The notes below the pieces were generated by a model. That model was given only the letters and a program-made list of their open reading frames with translations. It was not told where the DNA came from and did not search any database. From NCBI GenBank assembly GCA_025769875.1, contig JAGFNK010000045.1, forward strand, positions 120,262 through 184,261: a DNA stretch of 64,000 nt, in the 5' to 3' direction. The DNA comes from Russula earlei (Eukaryota; Basidiomycota; Agaricomycetes; Russulales; Russulaceae). Made by a program: the position numbers and the translations under genes. Below, one piece after another: positions 37,104 to 48,377 of this stretch. Within the stretch, counting starts at the first letter, position 1; each line of letters opens with the position of its first letter.

Positions 37104-38898
37104 TGTTACAAACCAAGGCCAGGTCCTGGCCATAGATTGTCCTATTTCACTCAAGAGAGACCTCTCTCACTTTGCATTGCCAACTCCCTTCCATTTCCTG
37201 GGCTATCCCTCCTGCGGTACAAGATATCGCTATTGCAAAGGCACTATAACATGACCAGGCACCCATTTCCTAATCGGGTAATCATCACGTGGCAGCCACA
37301 TGGTCACCCAGCCACCAAGAACCTGAAACAGCAGCACAAACTCTTAGAAGCTGTTGCATAACTCATCTGATGTCATCAAGGCTCTTGTCAAGACTCACTG
37401 TTGAACTATCCAGTTCAAGAGCGAGGGATAAGCTCGAAGACGAGTCAATAGATGTTTAAGACGGTGTGGACAAGAAGTAGAGTCCACAGCAGTAACAAAT
37501 ACCAGAGAGGTATAGTTACTGGAAGAGTCGAGCAGGTACGCAGGGAAGAGGCCAGAATGGTCACAAGGGGATGGTCCTTAAAGGAGTATCCCAGGGATAG
37601 AGAGTGCTGTAAACAAATGGACAGTCTGAGGACTGTCCACTACTTTATTGAGCGCATATATACTACAAGAGAACTGCTAAATAGGGAACAAGTCATAACC
37701 TTGTTATCAAGCACAATAGACGGATGAGTAAGAATTTGGAGTACACTTACTGAGCATGCTCAGTCATGCTCAGTAAGCCGCTGAGTAAGAAGGCTCCTAT
37801 TGATGAGTAAGAGCCTTTACTGTCCACATGTTCACTGCTTTAGTGCACGTGCGCGCATGATTCATTTTCTGTTAGTTAGTTTAAGGCCAGTCATTTGAGG
37901 ACTTATAGTCTGGTTTAGGGAATAGTGTTATCCTATAAGGCCCTTATATAGTTCTATTAGGGTCCTTAGAGTCGACCCTAATACTCCTATTAAGGTCCTT
38001 AGTGTTGCCTTATAGTTCATTCTATAGTTATTAGAGTTAGTCTAATAACACATTGTAGGGTCTTTGATACTAGGTTAGTGTCTATTATAGAGCACCTAGA
38101 GTCATCCTAAAGGGTCCTTAGGAAGGCCCTAATACTGTCCTTTATTGCTAGAAGGGTTGCCATTAAGTGGGGCTTGCTGTATGTCGATTGTGCTGAGAAT
38201 TGCTCACACAACAATGCGCGTGCGATATTGTGGACACCTCTACTCACCCCTTTTGCTTGTGTGAACAGGGTGACACCATAGAGGCTGGGTTTCCTCTCAT
38301 AAGGAAGGGTCCTTCAAGGGCCCTCTCTGGAGAATGGTTCATGACAGCTCTAATGACATCATGGCTGACTGAGCGACTCCACAGTGACCTCATAGGCTCA
38401 CTAAGCGCTCCACAGTGACATCATAATGATGTCATCGCTCCACAATGATCAGTAATGCGCTCAGTAAGCCTGAAACTTGACACAAGCAAGTTTATATGCC
38501 TCTGTAGTCCTATTGGATGGTACCAAAGGGTCTAGAATAGTTCCAGTTCTTTGTAATTGACCCTGTACACTGTATATAAGCCCCAATGAAGCATGGCAGT
38601 TGTCAGACTGTCCATTTGTGATACTCTCATCCTCCTGGGTACTCCCCTGCAACCGCTCAGTCTAAAGCCTTCCTTGTCTTCAAGGTACTCTTCAATGACT
38701 GCCTTGTTTAAAGTCCTTCATCATACTGGCCTCTGCCCTTCGCCTCTGTCTCCTGCAGCACATACCAGTCCCCATCTGGTACCTTCTAGTCATTTGGCTT
38801 GTCCTCCTGTTCAACACTGCCTTTGCCACGTACCGTCTATTCCGACCCTTGCCCACCTGCTCCTGAGTCCTTAGTGATCAGCAGTACGTGTCTTGACA
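37104..38898 (+). repeat. 3' LTR of gypsy A, interrupted
   Basis: It starts TGTTACAAACC after a purine-rich tract and ends GTCTTGACA. Bases 37386-38346 are another LTR. Without that insert and its duplication the LTR is 829 bp, like the 5' LTR. Confidence 0.92.
37386..38346 (+). repeat. Solo LTR, 961 bp, inside the gypsy A 3' LTR
   Basis: TGTCAAGACTCACTG...GGTTCATGACA with TSD GCTCT at 37381-37385 and 38347-38351. A truncated relative lies at 45961-46203. Its internal segment near 38214-38255 resembles a part of the copia LTR. Confidence 0.9.
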
Positions 38899-39534
38899 AG
38901 AACTGCCTTGCTGCTTGTTCATTTGACCTCCACTTCACATATCTTTTGACTGGTTGGGAGGGCTCCACCGCCAACTCAACTCTTTTCCATGATGCCCATC
39001 ATTCCAATTTCCCCATCCCAAGAGGGAAATACTATCTCGCTGATGCAGGCTTTGCCTCATCAAACATACTGCTTGTTCCTTATCAAGGTGTACAATACCA
39101 TCTATCTGAGTAGGGTCATGCTGGCATATGGTGTGTTCTCTCTTTCTTTCCCATCTTCTCAGTAATTTTTGCACTTGTTCTAGGCCATGCACACCCCAGG
39201 GATTATTCAATCTGTGCCATGCTCAAGCTCACAACATCATAGAGCATATGTTTGGGATTCTCAAGTGGTGTTTCAAAAATTTATTTGCCATTATGATCAC
39301 AGTGAGATTGATGTATTTGATGACAGGGTAGACCCTCAGATGGGTCATCATGAAGCGGCTGGTGAACTGGGAAGAGGGGTAGTGACACACTATGAGAGGG
39401 AGCAAGCAAAGCAGATATCAGGCAAGACAGGATTGCAGGTGAGATGTGGGAGCAGTATCAGAAAACACTTGAGGATTGCGCAGCAGGTATTTAGTTCAGA
39501 CACATGTCCACATGTTTTCAGAAAATGAAAGAAC
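38899..39534 (+). pseudogene. Harbinger transposase, C-terminal half
   Basis: It continues the frame broken at 21419: NCLAACSFDLHFTYLLTGWE, STLFHDAHHSNFPIPRGKYY, then the second catalytic Asp in YYLADAGF. After shifts it gives QGLFNLCHAQAHNIIEHMFG, which holds the catalytic Glu. A right terminal repeat matching the left end is not found before the next LTR at 39718, so the right end is lost. Confidence 0.8.
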
Positions 39535-39717
39535 ACTTCATGGCATTCAACAAATTATGATACATGCATGTGATGGGTGATTACTGTAGAAGTACAACTA
39601 CAGTCAGGACGTCCTGGCCTTCTTCAATAGATCCTTGATGTAGTTGTGTGCAATCTTGCATGACAACACTGACCCATTAGTCAGTCATAAGCACAATATA
39701 ACTGTCTATGCACATGA

Positions 39718-40490
39718 TGTTACGAACCAAGGCCAGATCCTGGCCATATATTATCCTGTTTCATTCAAGAGAGGCCTCTCTCACTTTGCATCGCCAACAC
39801 ACTTCTGTTTCTTGGGCTATTCCTCCTGTGGTGCAAGATATTGTTATTGCAAAGGCACTATGACATGACCAGGCACTCATTTCCTAATTGGGTAATCATC
39901 ATGTGGCAGCCACATGGCCACTCAGCCACCAAGAACCCAAAACAGCAGCATGAACTCCTACAAACTGTTGCATAACTCATATGACATCATCTAGGCTCCA
40001 ATGACATCATGGCTGACTGAGTGACTCCACAATGACCTCATCTGCTCACTAAGCACTCCACAGTGACATCATAAAGGATGTCATCACTTCACAATGATCA
40101 GTAATGTGCTCAGTAAGCCTGAAACCTGACACAAGTGAGTTTATGCCTCTGTAGTCCTATTGGATGGTACCAAGGAGTCTAGAATAGTTCCTGTTCTTTG
40201 TAATTGACCCTGTACACAGTATATAAGCCCCAATGTAGCATGGCAGTCGTCAGACTGTCCATTTGTGATACTCTCATCTTCCTGGGTACTCCCCTGTGAC
40301 CACTCAGTCTAAAGTCTCCCCTTGTCTTCAAGGTACTCTTCAATGACCGCCTTGTCTAAAGCCTTCACTGCACTGGCCTCCAACCTTTGCCTCTGCCTTC
40401 TGCAACATGTACCAGTTCCCATCTGGTACCTCCTAGTCATTTGGCTTGTCCTCTTGTTCAATGCCATTTATGCTGTGTACTGTCTGTTCC
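39718..40490 (+). repeat. LTR of gypsy A family, truncated at its 3' end
   Basis: It starts TGTTACGAACCAAGG and stops at CTGTCTGTTCC, about 60 bp short of the normal end, where an inverted LTR begins. Confidence 0.85.
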
Positions 40491-40818
40491 TGTCAAGACA
40501 TGTACTGCTGATCACTAAGGACTCAGGAGCAGGTGGGCAAGGGTCGGAACAGATGATACGCGGCGAAGGCGGCGTTGAACAAGAGGACAAGCCAAATGAT
40601 GAGGAGGTACCAGATGGGGACTGGTAGGTGTTGCAAGAGACAAAGGCGAAGGCTGGAGGCCAGTGTAGCGAGAGGACTTTAAACAAGGCGGTCGTTGAAG
40701 AGTACCTTGGAAGCGAGGGGAATCTTTAGACTGAGCGGTCGCGGGGGAGTACCCAGGAAGATGAGAGTATCACAAATGGACAGTCTGACGACTGCCATGT
40801 TTCATTGGGCTTTATATA
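40491..40818 (-). repeat. Inverted, truncated LTR of gypsy A family
   Basis: It begins TGTCAAGACATGTACTGCTG, the exact reverse complement of the LTR end, and breaks off at TTTATATA where a Tc1-type element begins. It lies tail-to-tail with the LTR at 39718 and probably inserted into it. Confidence 0.85.
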
Positions 40819-42441
40819 CAGTGACCCAAAAAACATGTTCAAATGTTTTGTACATTTTCATTGTATTAACCATATCTAGAGAACCACTGCAGCTGATAAC
40901 ATGTTAGTGGGCTTGTTTTAAAGCTCTACATCATAGCTTTGTAATGAAATACTATATATACTATGAACATAATTATGTAAGAAGATATAAGGTATTTCTT
41001 CCAGTGTATCCATTTGAACAGTTTTTTTGCCTTGGTATCTAAATAGGGTATATGCCAAAAATTAGTAGTTTGTGTATCCTCCATTTGCTTTGAACACCTC
41101 TTCCACCCTCCTAGGCATACTTTCTATCAAATTCTGCACAACAGTTTGATCAATGGCCTCCATTCCAGCTGTGTGCACTCCCAAAGTTCATTGATTCCCT
41201 TAGGGGGTGTTGGATAAGCTGCAAGCTTCTTTTTGAGATGAGCCCAAAGATGCTCAATAGGATTGAGGTCTGGGGATTGAGCTGGCCAGTCCATGACCTG
41301 AATTCTGTGGTCTTGGAACCAAGATGTGGCAAGCCTGCTCTTGTGGATAGAGGCATTGTCCTGTTGAAAGAGGGTATCTTTGCATTTCTTCTTGAAATAC
41401 TTGATAGATGCAAGGTAGTTCATCCTCCAAAATGCTGCAATAAAGTTCAGCATCCATTCCTTCCATCAATCTTTGCTGCATGCCCAACTCCTTCCTAAGA
41501 CATGTAGCCCCACAACATCAAGGAACCTCCTCCATGTTTGACTGTTGGCTGAACAAGGCATTCAGAAAGGTGCTCTCCTCTTTTTTTCCAAGCCCATTTC
41601 TTGCCATCTGAGCCCATACAATTGATTTTGGTCTCATCTGACCAAATTACCCTCTTCCAGTCTTCCACAGTCCAGTATAGGTACTTTTCTGCAAAGTCCT
41701 TTCTGGCCCTATAGTGACTTGGTTTAAGGTAAGGCCTCTTCTTCTTTGTAACTGCCTTCAAGCCTGCCTTGTTAAGGTAGTTTCAAATGGTCTGATTGGA
41801 GATAGTGGACTCTTTGATGACCTCCAACCTTCTAAGCAACCTGAGGAGCAGTATCTGCTTCTCCAGAGCTAAGAAGGCATGTGGCAAAGTGGATGTCAAG
41901 GTTAGAGAGCTTGGAAGGACAACCTCCAGAGGACTTTGGAAGGTCAGGAAGGTATTTCTGGTGAATGTTGGTGATTGAACCAATGCTTCTGTGTGCTGCC
42001 TTGGCAATGTTATGAACTGAATGGTTGGCCTGGAGAAGAAAGATGATGTAGTTGACTTCATAAGGAAGAAGAGACTTCATGATTTTGTTGGTGAAGAAGA
42101 TGCAGCTGTTTTGGCTTATTTGCACATGGTTTGAGTTTATTATAGGTCACATGACCTTCATGTTCAATTTTAGCCCTCTGGGGAAAGAATATGAATCTCA
42201 ATCTGAGAAATAATGAATTCACTAACCAAGGCCAAAAAACTGTTCAAATGGGTACACCAGCAAACATACCTTATACCTTCCTAAATAATTATGCTTATGC
42301 TGTATAAAGTATACCATTACAAAGCTATGATGTAGAGCTTGAAAACAAACCTAGTTACATATTATTAGCTGCAGTGGTTCTCTAGATATGCTTAATACAA
42401 TGAAAATGTACAAAGCATTTGAACGGTTTTTTGGGTCACTG
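40819..42441 (-). mobile_element. Tc1-like transposon with degenerate transposase
   Basis: 1623 bp with inverted repeats of about 165 bp starting CAGTGACCCAAAAAAC, flanked by TA (40817-40818 and 42442-42443). The minus-strand transposase spans 42125 to 41127 in three frames. It has a helix-turn-helix region (VHNIAKAAHRSIGSITNIHQ), VIWSDETKINCMGSDGKKWA (first Asp), LFQQDNASIHKS (second Asp) and SPDLNPIEHLWAHLKKKL (Glu), a DD34E-type layout. Frameshifts near GYMS and before LFQQDN inactivate it. Confidence 0.9.
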
Positions 42442-42443
42442 TA

Positions 42444-43104
42444 CCCTAGCCTGGCTAAAAGTTGTGCTGGAATGAGTAGACTGTCCATATTTAACCTACT
42501 CAGCACTTGAAATATTTTACTTTTATTATCCACTGAGTTGACTATAAGCAGAGTTGACTTATCCCTTCCTGCCCATTGTGTCTGTTATGCCACAATTTCC
42601 ATTTCGAGTACATTATCAAGTAATCTATTCTTATCATTAAATAATTATCTTTATTTTCTGAATTGTAAAGATGTTCAAGCACCACTCTGCTGACAAAGTC
42701 TGACAGTCCAGATTTGGGTGTCACATTTTTGCAAATTTCCAAAGACTACTACCATCTCGGCTGTCACAAATGTCACAGAAAGTAACAGACATGTGATACA
42801 TGCCAAATTAAAGTCCACCCAGGATGAAACATCCCATGTTATTGGCAATTTGATTAGGTGGCAACTAGGGAAAACAGTTGTAATGCAGTAGCATCTGATT
42901 GAGTGGACTCTTGTTCTAATTTTGAGTCTGGAATGATGGTATAGTAGTATTGTAAACTGTGGTACTGTAAGTCTGTTGGATGAAGGCTCAGTCTTGTATA
43001 TGAAAGACTGAGGGAAAAAAGGAATGGATGGTATCAACACGGCATTCTAACTGTCTGGTCTGTTTGGTCTGTTTCTCTGCCACATGGTGGCTGCATTTTC
43101 AACA
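42444..43104 (-). repeat. Probable LTR of the minus-strand copia element
   Basis: On the minus strand a purine tract GCTGAGGGGGCA just after the pol end precedes TGTTGAAAATGCAGCC, as expected at the start of a 3' LTR. The other end is not clear, and the Tc1 element may have inserted at or beyond it. Confidence 0.4.
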
Positions 43105-43405
43105 TGCCCCCTCAGCCCTAGTGGCATATTCCCATCTCCTGCATGAAATGCTCATGTTTCTCTCAACTCAGCCCCTTCGTCAGCACATCTGCAAGTTGTT
43201 CCCCAGTAGGGATGTAAGCAAGTTTGACTTTGCAGAGCTTGCCTTTCTGGTGCAGGAAGTGTTGTCTCACTTTGATGTGTTTTGTGTGGTCATGAAACTC
43301 CGGGTTCTTTGTGATAGCAATGGCTGAATGGTTGTTGATATGGAGAGTGGTGGGGAGATGGGTGTCTTCACCCAATTTGGTGAGTAGACATCTCAGCCAA
43401 ATGGC

Positions 43406-44025
43406 TGTTACCGAGTGGTTTGGGGTCTGGAAGATGCCGGAACACCTGAACTATGGACTGCACCATTGGCGTCATGCATGCGTCAGATCTTGATTGTTTA
43501 TGTTCGTTGATATTGTGTTCGGAACGCGTTGATCGTATCCTTCTGAAGATGTATTGAAGAAGCAATGAGTAGCATTGCTTCTGTCCCAGATGTTCCTGTA
43601 CCACCACATACGTCGCTTCCTTGATTAGGAAAGTACTTATGACACCAAGATTGCTACTAGGGAAGCACTTAATGCTTCCAGCACTGAGATTGTTTACATA
43701 GAAGCAACCTTGCTTCTATGAGCCACATTTTGCTTCCATAGCACCGACCAGTACTACAGTAGCACAAACCTTATCCCTGTAGGGCTATATAAGGCCCCCA
43801 GTTGTCACAGTTGAGCCCTAAGCTCAACTTAGTTTGCCAATCCCAAACAGTTGACTCCTACCCTGTCTGCAGAGCCCCTCTCATCTTATTGCCATACTCC
43901 AGAAGGATCTAACACTCCTTCCCCTCCATGAGTATTGCTTGCTTGACTCAAGCATATCTGCATCGGTAGGACGTGTTCATAGATGTGACCATTGATCTTA
44001 TTTAAGGCACTTTGGAGCCTTAACA
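43406..44025 (+). repeat. Solo LTR, 620 bp
   Basis: TGTTACCGAGTGG...GAGCCTTAACA with perfect TSD ATGGC at 43401-43405 and 44026-44030. It contains GGGCTATATAAGG. Excision rejoins the copia RNase H frame. Confidence 0.93.
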
Positions 44026-44765
44026 ATGGCCTCTTTGGAGGCATGTGCTCCTGCAATGTATTCTGCCTCAGTGCTCAACTGTGCAACCGAGGCTTGTTTC
44101 TTTTCTTTGAGCTCCAACTCACAGCCCCGCCTGCCAACATGAAGACAAAGCCTGATTTGGACTTGTGATTGTTCACATCGCTGGCCCAGTCTGCATCCAC
44201 ATACCCAATTAGGGTTGTCTGAGTCCTGAGGCCATGTTGGAAGACTAGGCATTTGTCGCTTGTGCCTCGGATGTATCAGATGGCATGGTTGAGTGCACAT
44301 TGGTGATCATTTCTGAGGTATGCAGCATGTCGTCCAAGGGCTGTGACAGTGAAGGCAAGGTTGGGTCAGGTGCCTAACATAAGGTACATGATGGCCCTGA
44401 GTGCACATTGGTAGGACTTGATGTCCACATCTGGTGCATCCACTTTCAGAAGGTGTTCATTTGCCAGCATGGGGGTGCTGATTGGTCAAAGGTCCAACTT
44501 TCCTAGGCATTGAAGAACTTCTTCAACATATTTCTCCTGAGAGAGTGCTATCCAGCCCTCTTCCCAGTTTTACATGATGTGTACACTGAGTATCCAGGTC
44601 ATTTCCCCTAGGTCTGTCATCTGATACTTCTGTTTTAGTTTGTTTTTATCCATGTTGATGGAATCTAGGTCATCAGAGACCATGGTGATATCATCAACAT
44701 AAAGCGCAATTATGGATGGGCGCTCATGGTTGCAACGGACAAAGACGGCATGGTCAGCATCAGTG

Positions 44766-45593
44766 TGTTATGAACCAAGGCCAGGTCCTGGCCATATATT
44801 GTCCTATTTCACTCAAGAGAAACCTCTCTCACTGGACATTGCCAACTCCCTTCCATTTCTTGGGCTACCCCTCCTGTGGTACAAGATATTGCTATTGCAA
44901 AGGCACTATAACACAACCAGGCACCCGTTTCCTAATCGGGTAATCATCGCGTGGCAACCACATGGTCACCCAGCCACCAAGAACCCAAAACAGTGGCACC
45001 AACTCTTAGAAACTGTTGCATAAATCATCTGACGTCATCAAGGCCCCAATGACATCATGGCTGACTGAGCGACTCCACAGTGACCTCATAGGCTCACTAA
45101 GCGCTCCACAGTGACATCATAATGATGTCATCGCTCCACAATGATCACTAATGCGCTCAGTAAGCCTGAAACTTGACACAAGCAAGTTTATGCCTCTGAA
45201 GTCCTATTGGATGGTACCAAAGGGTCTAGAATAGTTCCAGCTCTTTGTAATTGACCCTGTACACTGTATATAAGCCCCAATGAAGTATGGCAGTCGTCAG
45301 ACTGTCCATTTGTGATACTCTCATCTTCTGGGTACTCCCCTGCGACCGCTCAGTTTAAAGATTCCCCTCGCCTCCAAGGTACTCTTTAATGACCACCTTG
45401 TCTAAAGCCCCTTCGCTGCACTGGCCTCCAGTCTTCGCCTCTGCCTCTTGCAACACTTACCAGTCCCCATCTGGTACCTCCTCATCATTTGGCTCGTCCT
45501 CCTGTTCATCGCCGCCTTTGCCATGTATCATCTATTCCAACCCTTGCCCACCTGCTCCTGAGTCCTTAGTGATCAGCAGTACGTGTCTTGACA
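44766..45593 (+). repeat. Solo LTR of gypsy A family, 828 bp
   Basis: TGTTATGAACC...GTCTTGACA with perfect TSD CAGTG at 44761-44765 and 45594-45598. Excision rejoins the copia reverse transcriptase frame at GYTHTDADHA. Confidence 0.95.
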
Positions 45594-45960
45594 CAGTGTG
45601 GGTGTAGCCCATGTCACCTAGTGAGTCTTTAATGTTCTCATACCAGACTCTTCCCCCTTGCTTAGTCCCATAGATGGCTTTGAGTAGCTTTAGTACCATG
45701 TCATTTGGAGGTGTGTCCATGAAGATTTCATCTTTTAGCTCTCCGTTCAAGTATGCTGACTTGACATCCATCTGATGGACCTCTAGGTTGTGCTTGGTGG
45801 CTAGGGCAAGGATTGCACGTAGGGATGCAAGTTTTGTGACAGGCACAAAAGTTTCATCGAAGTTGATGCCTTCAATTTGGGTGAATCCCTGCGCCACTAG
45901 GTGAGCTTTATATTTTAGTATTGTTCTGTCTGGCCCCCTTTTTATTTTAAAGACCCATTT

Positions 45961-46203
45961 TGTCGAGACTCACTGTTGAACAATCCAGTTCAAGAGCGAG
46001 GGATAAGCTCGAAGACAAGTCGATAAACATCCAAGACAGCATGGGCAAGAAGTAATGTCCAGAGCAGTACCAAATACCAAAGAGGTATTGTTACTGGAAG
46101 CATCAAGCAATTATGCAGGGAAGAGGCCAGAATGATCACAAGGGGATGGTCCTTAAAGGAGTATCCCAGGGGTAGAGAGTGCTGTAAACAAATGGACAGT
46201 CTG
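45961..46203 (+). repeat. Truncated LTR of the 37386 family
   Basis: It starts TGTCGAGACTCACTGTTGAAC directly inside copia pol and matches the first 240 bp or so of the 37386 LTR up to AAATGGACAGTCTG. There the gypsy B element begins, so the rest is expected beyond the window. Confidence 0.85.
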
Positions 46204-46810
46204 TGTTGTGATCTACCCCCTTGTCAGTCTGCCCATAATTCCTTTTGTTATTGTTCTCTTGTCACCCTCGTCCCCCTGGTTATTGTTTCATCCCTTGATA
46301 CTGATGGTCACCTATTGTGTTTCACCTATTGTGTTTCACTTATTGTGTTTCATCCACTGTCAAGTTACTTTTGCTATTGGCTCATCTTTATCTATTGTTC
46401 TGCTTATGGTACTGTACAGCCTTGCTACATACAGTATTTAAGCACCTGTAAAAGCTGGGAAATGCCCCAAGCTTAGCTTTGTCCCATTTCATGTCATGTC
46501 CCTTTGCCCTGTATTGTCTCTCAATCACAACTTGTGTTGTGCTGGCTTTCATCTTGCTTGACCTGAGCACACCTCAAGGAACCCTTGTGTTCCTCTTCCT
46601 CCTCTGCCTCTCTCTCATCATCCTCCTCTTCTGCGAAACCAGAAGATCAACTCTGTCTGCAGACTGAATCATTGTCTGACTCAGCCTTGAGACGCTAAAC
46701 CTTTAATCCGGTCTCTTTGAGCCAGCCCCACTGAACCCTTGAACCAAGTCACAGGGACTTGGCCCCACTGAACTCTGAGCTAACACTCTTATGGCCACGA
46801 CGCTGTAACA
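46204..46810 (+). repeat. 5' LTR of gypsy B
   Basis: TGTTGTGATCTACC...CGACGCTGTAACA, 607 bp, followed by CAAGCTAAGC at the expected primer-binding position. The 3' part recurs inverted at 17743-18106. Confidence 0.8.
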
Positions 46811-46859
46811 CAAGCTAAGCTTTCTTTACTCCATTCTGGAGATCAACCTTGAACTACCA

Positions 46860-47806
46860 TTGAACCGTTGGGTCTGTGTCCAACCCAGACCATCCCCAGA
46901 CCTTCCCGAACACCTTGTAGGAACTGCCACCTGGGACAGCTTTCACACCTTCCTCTGTTATGTCACCATCGAAAACAACAAAGAACTACCAGTCGAATTC
47001 ATCAACAATCGTTGGTTCGAACTACAACTTAGAAGAGGACAGCTCTACACTCACCTAGACCTAGAACTCCTCATAAACAGCCTTGGATTAGGCTACTGGA
47101 GGGAAAACGACCCTCACTACAAACCACCATCAGAATCCGAAGCCTCTTCTACAGAAGGCAACCCCCCTGAACCAGAAAACGCTGTTGAAACTCAGACACC
47201 CTTTGAATCCCCTGCATTAGAACCAGAGGACCCTCTTGGAAACCAGGAACCCATTGAAAACCTAGAACTTGAACCACAGAACCCCCCAGAGCTCATTATG
47301 GCAGCCCAACCCCAAGTTGCTGTACAACCACCCCAAGCCGCTGTTCAGGCTCCTCAGATGGCCGCTCAGCCCCCCCCCCAGTCATCATTCCCCCCCCCCC
47401 TCGAGCAGCTGCCCCTGCGCCACAAGGCACTAATGGGTCCCTTAGTGGTAAAGAGCCTATGGCTTTCACGGGGGAAAGAAACAAAACAAAATGATTCATC
47501 ATGGAATTTAACCTGTTCTGGGGCCTCAATGATGACAAAGCAGTAATGGTTTCCCCTTTCAAACGAACAATGCTGGCCCTCTCCTATATTCAAGGAGAAA
47601 AAGTCAAAGAATGGGTCAACTCACAGGCAACTGCACTCAGGGATAAAGTAAACAGGGCTCAAAACCCTGTTAACAGAATGGACGAAGCATTATGGAACGA
47701 CTTTATCACAGATTTTACATTCAAGTTCACCAACACTGCAGAGAAAGAAGATGCCCAAGCAGCTCTTGCCAAACACACAATGAAGGAGTCCCTAGATGAT
47801 TACATC
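46860..47806 (+). pseudogene. gypsy B gag, N-terminal and capsid part
   Basis: It reads ATWDSFHTFLCYVTIENNKE, an acidic Pro/Glu-rich linker, then the capsid part FIMEFNLFWGLNDDKAVMVS, VKEWVNSQATALRDKVNRAQ and KHTMKESLDDYI. The frame changes between the two parts at two long C runs (47370-47379 and 47390-47400), most likely by slippage there. A TGA at 47492 replaces the Arg expected in KTKRFI. It continues after gypsy C as STFEQLLNKTGWPETD. Confidence 0.82.
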
Positions 47807-48299
47807 TGTCACAAGTACCGGTTCTTCGGACCGGACCGGCAACCAGACAAGCCTACCCGGACAGACCTCACGATTCCCGCGTGTTTTCATGACTCACTCA
47901 GGCCTCGCATGTACCATCACCTTTCAGCATGTTCTAGTCTCGATTGCCTCACCGTTACCTTGTGTCTGCTATTTGATATAGGATATACTGTCTATATAAG
48001 ACCATCTGTAGAAGAGAACAAGCCCTAAGCTTGTTCTCTTGTGAATATCACTAGATTCTAGCTTTGGGACTGTAGGCTTGCAGGGAATCAAGCAATCGAC
48101 TCAGAAACTTTCTCCACTCTCTAAGTCTTCAAACACGAAGACATATCCATTGTATTTTCTCTCCGCGGTACACACTAGCCTTCACTGTGTTGTCACCAAG
48201 ATCCCCGAATCTCATGAGAACTTGTCATCTCGCTCGACTCAGTGCGCACGTCTCACGTGTGAAACGATTTGTCAGTGACACCGCCCCCAGTCGGTGACA
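47807..48299 (+). repeat. 5' LTR of gypsy C
   Basis: TGTCACAAGTACCGG...GTCGGTGACA, with a CGGACCGGACCGG cluster at the start and TATATAAGACC near 47992. Followed by TTAGAACAAGC. Confidence 0.93.
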
Positions 48300-48377
48300 T
48301 TAGAACAAGCTTACCTTCTCAAACTCTTGACCCCGAACCGCATGCTCAACCAAGCAATATACTGACTCACTCTCAAC

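Larger units (their letters stand above)
21420..38898 (+). mobile_element. Ty3/gypsy chromovirus A, full-length but decayed and multiply interrupted
   Basis: 5' LTR 21420-22246, 3' LTR 37104-38898 (itself interrupted), TSD AGAAC at 21415-21419 and 38899-38903. Removing it rejoins the Harbinger transposase frame (SQN-CLAACSFD). Inside, in order: a long unassigned 5' region, gag with a zinc knuckle, aspartic protease, reverse transcriptase, RNase H, integrase and chromodomain, then the purine tract AAAGAGGGGATGAA before the 3' LTR. Four other elements sit in its body and one in its 3' LTR. Coding frames carry many TGA codons where family alignment expects Arg, plus a few frameshifts, so it is non-autonomous now. 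Confidence 0.92.
43163..45960 (-). pseudogene. Ty1/copia pol (reverse transcriptase, RNase H), split by two solo LTRs
   Basis: Minus strand, three pieces: 45960-45594, 44765-44031 and 43405-43163. Read through both insertions it gives VAQGFTQIEGINFDETFVPV, HQMDVKSAYLNGELKDEIFM, then across the first LTR GYTHTDADHAVF, LYVDDITMV (active site), DADWASDVNNHKS, STEAEYIAGAHASKEAIWLR across the second LTR, and finally HHINNHSAI-type RNase H residues ending ADVLTKGLS. Several stops interrupt it. Gag and integrase are not in the window because the upstream side is cut at 45961 by another LTR. Confidence 0.88.
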
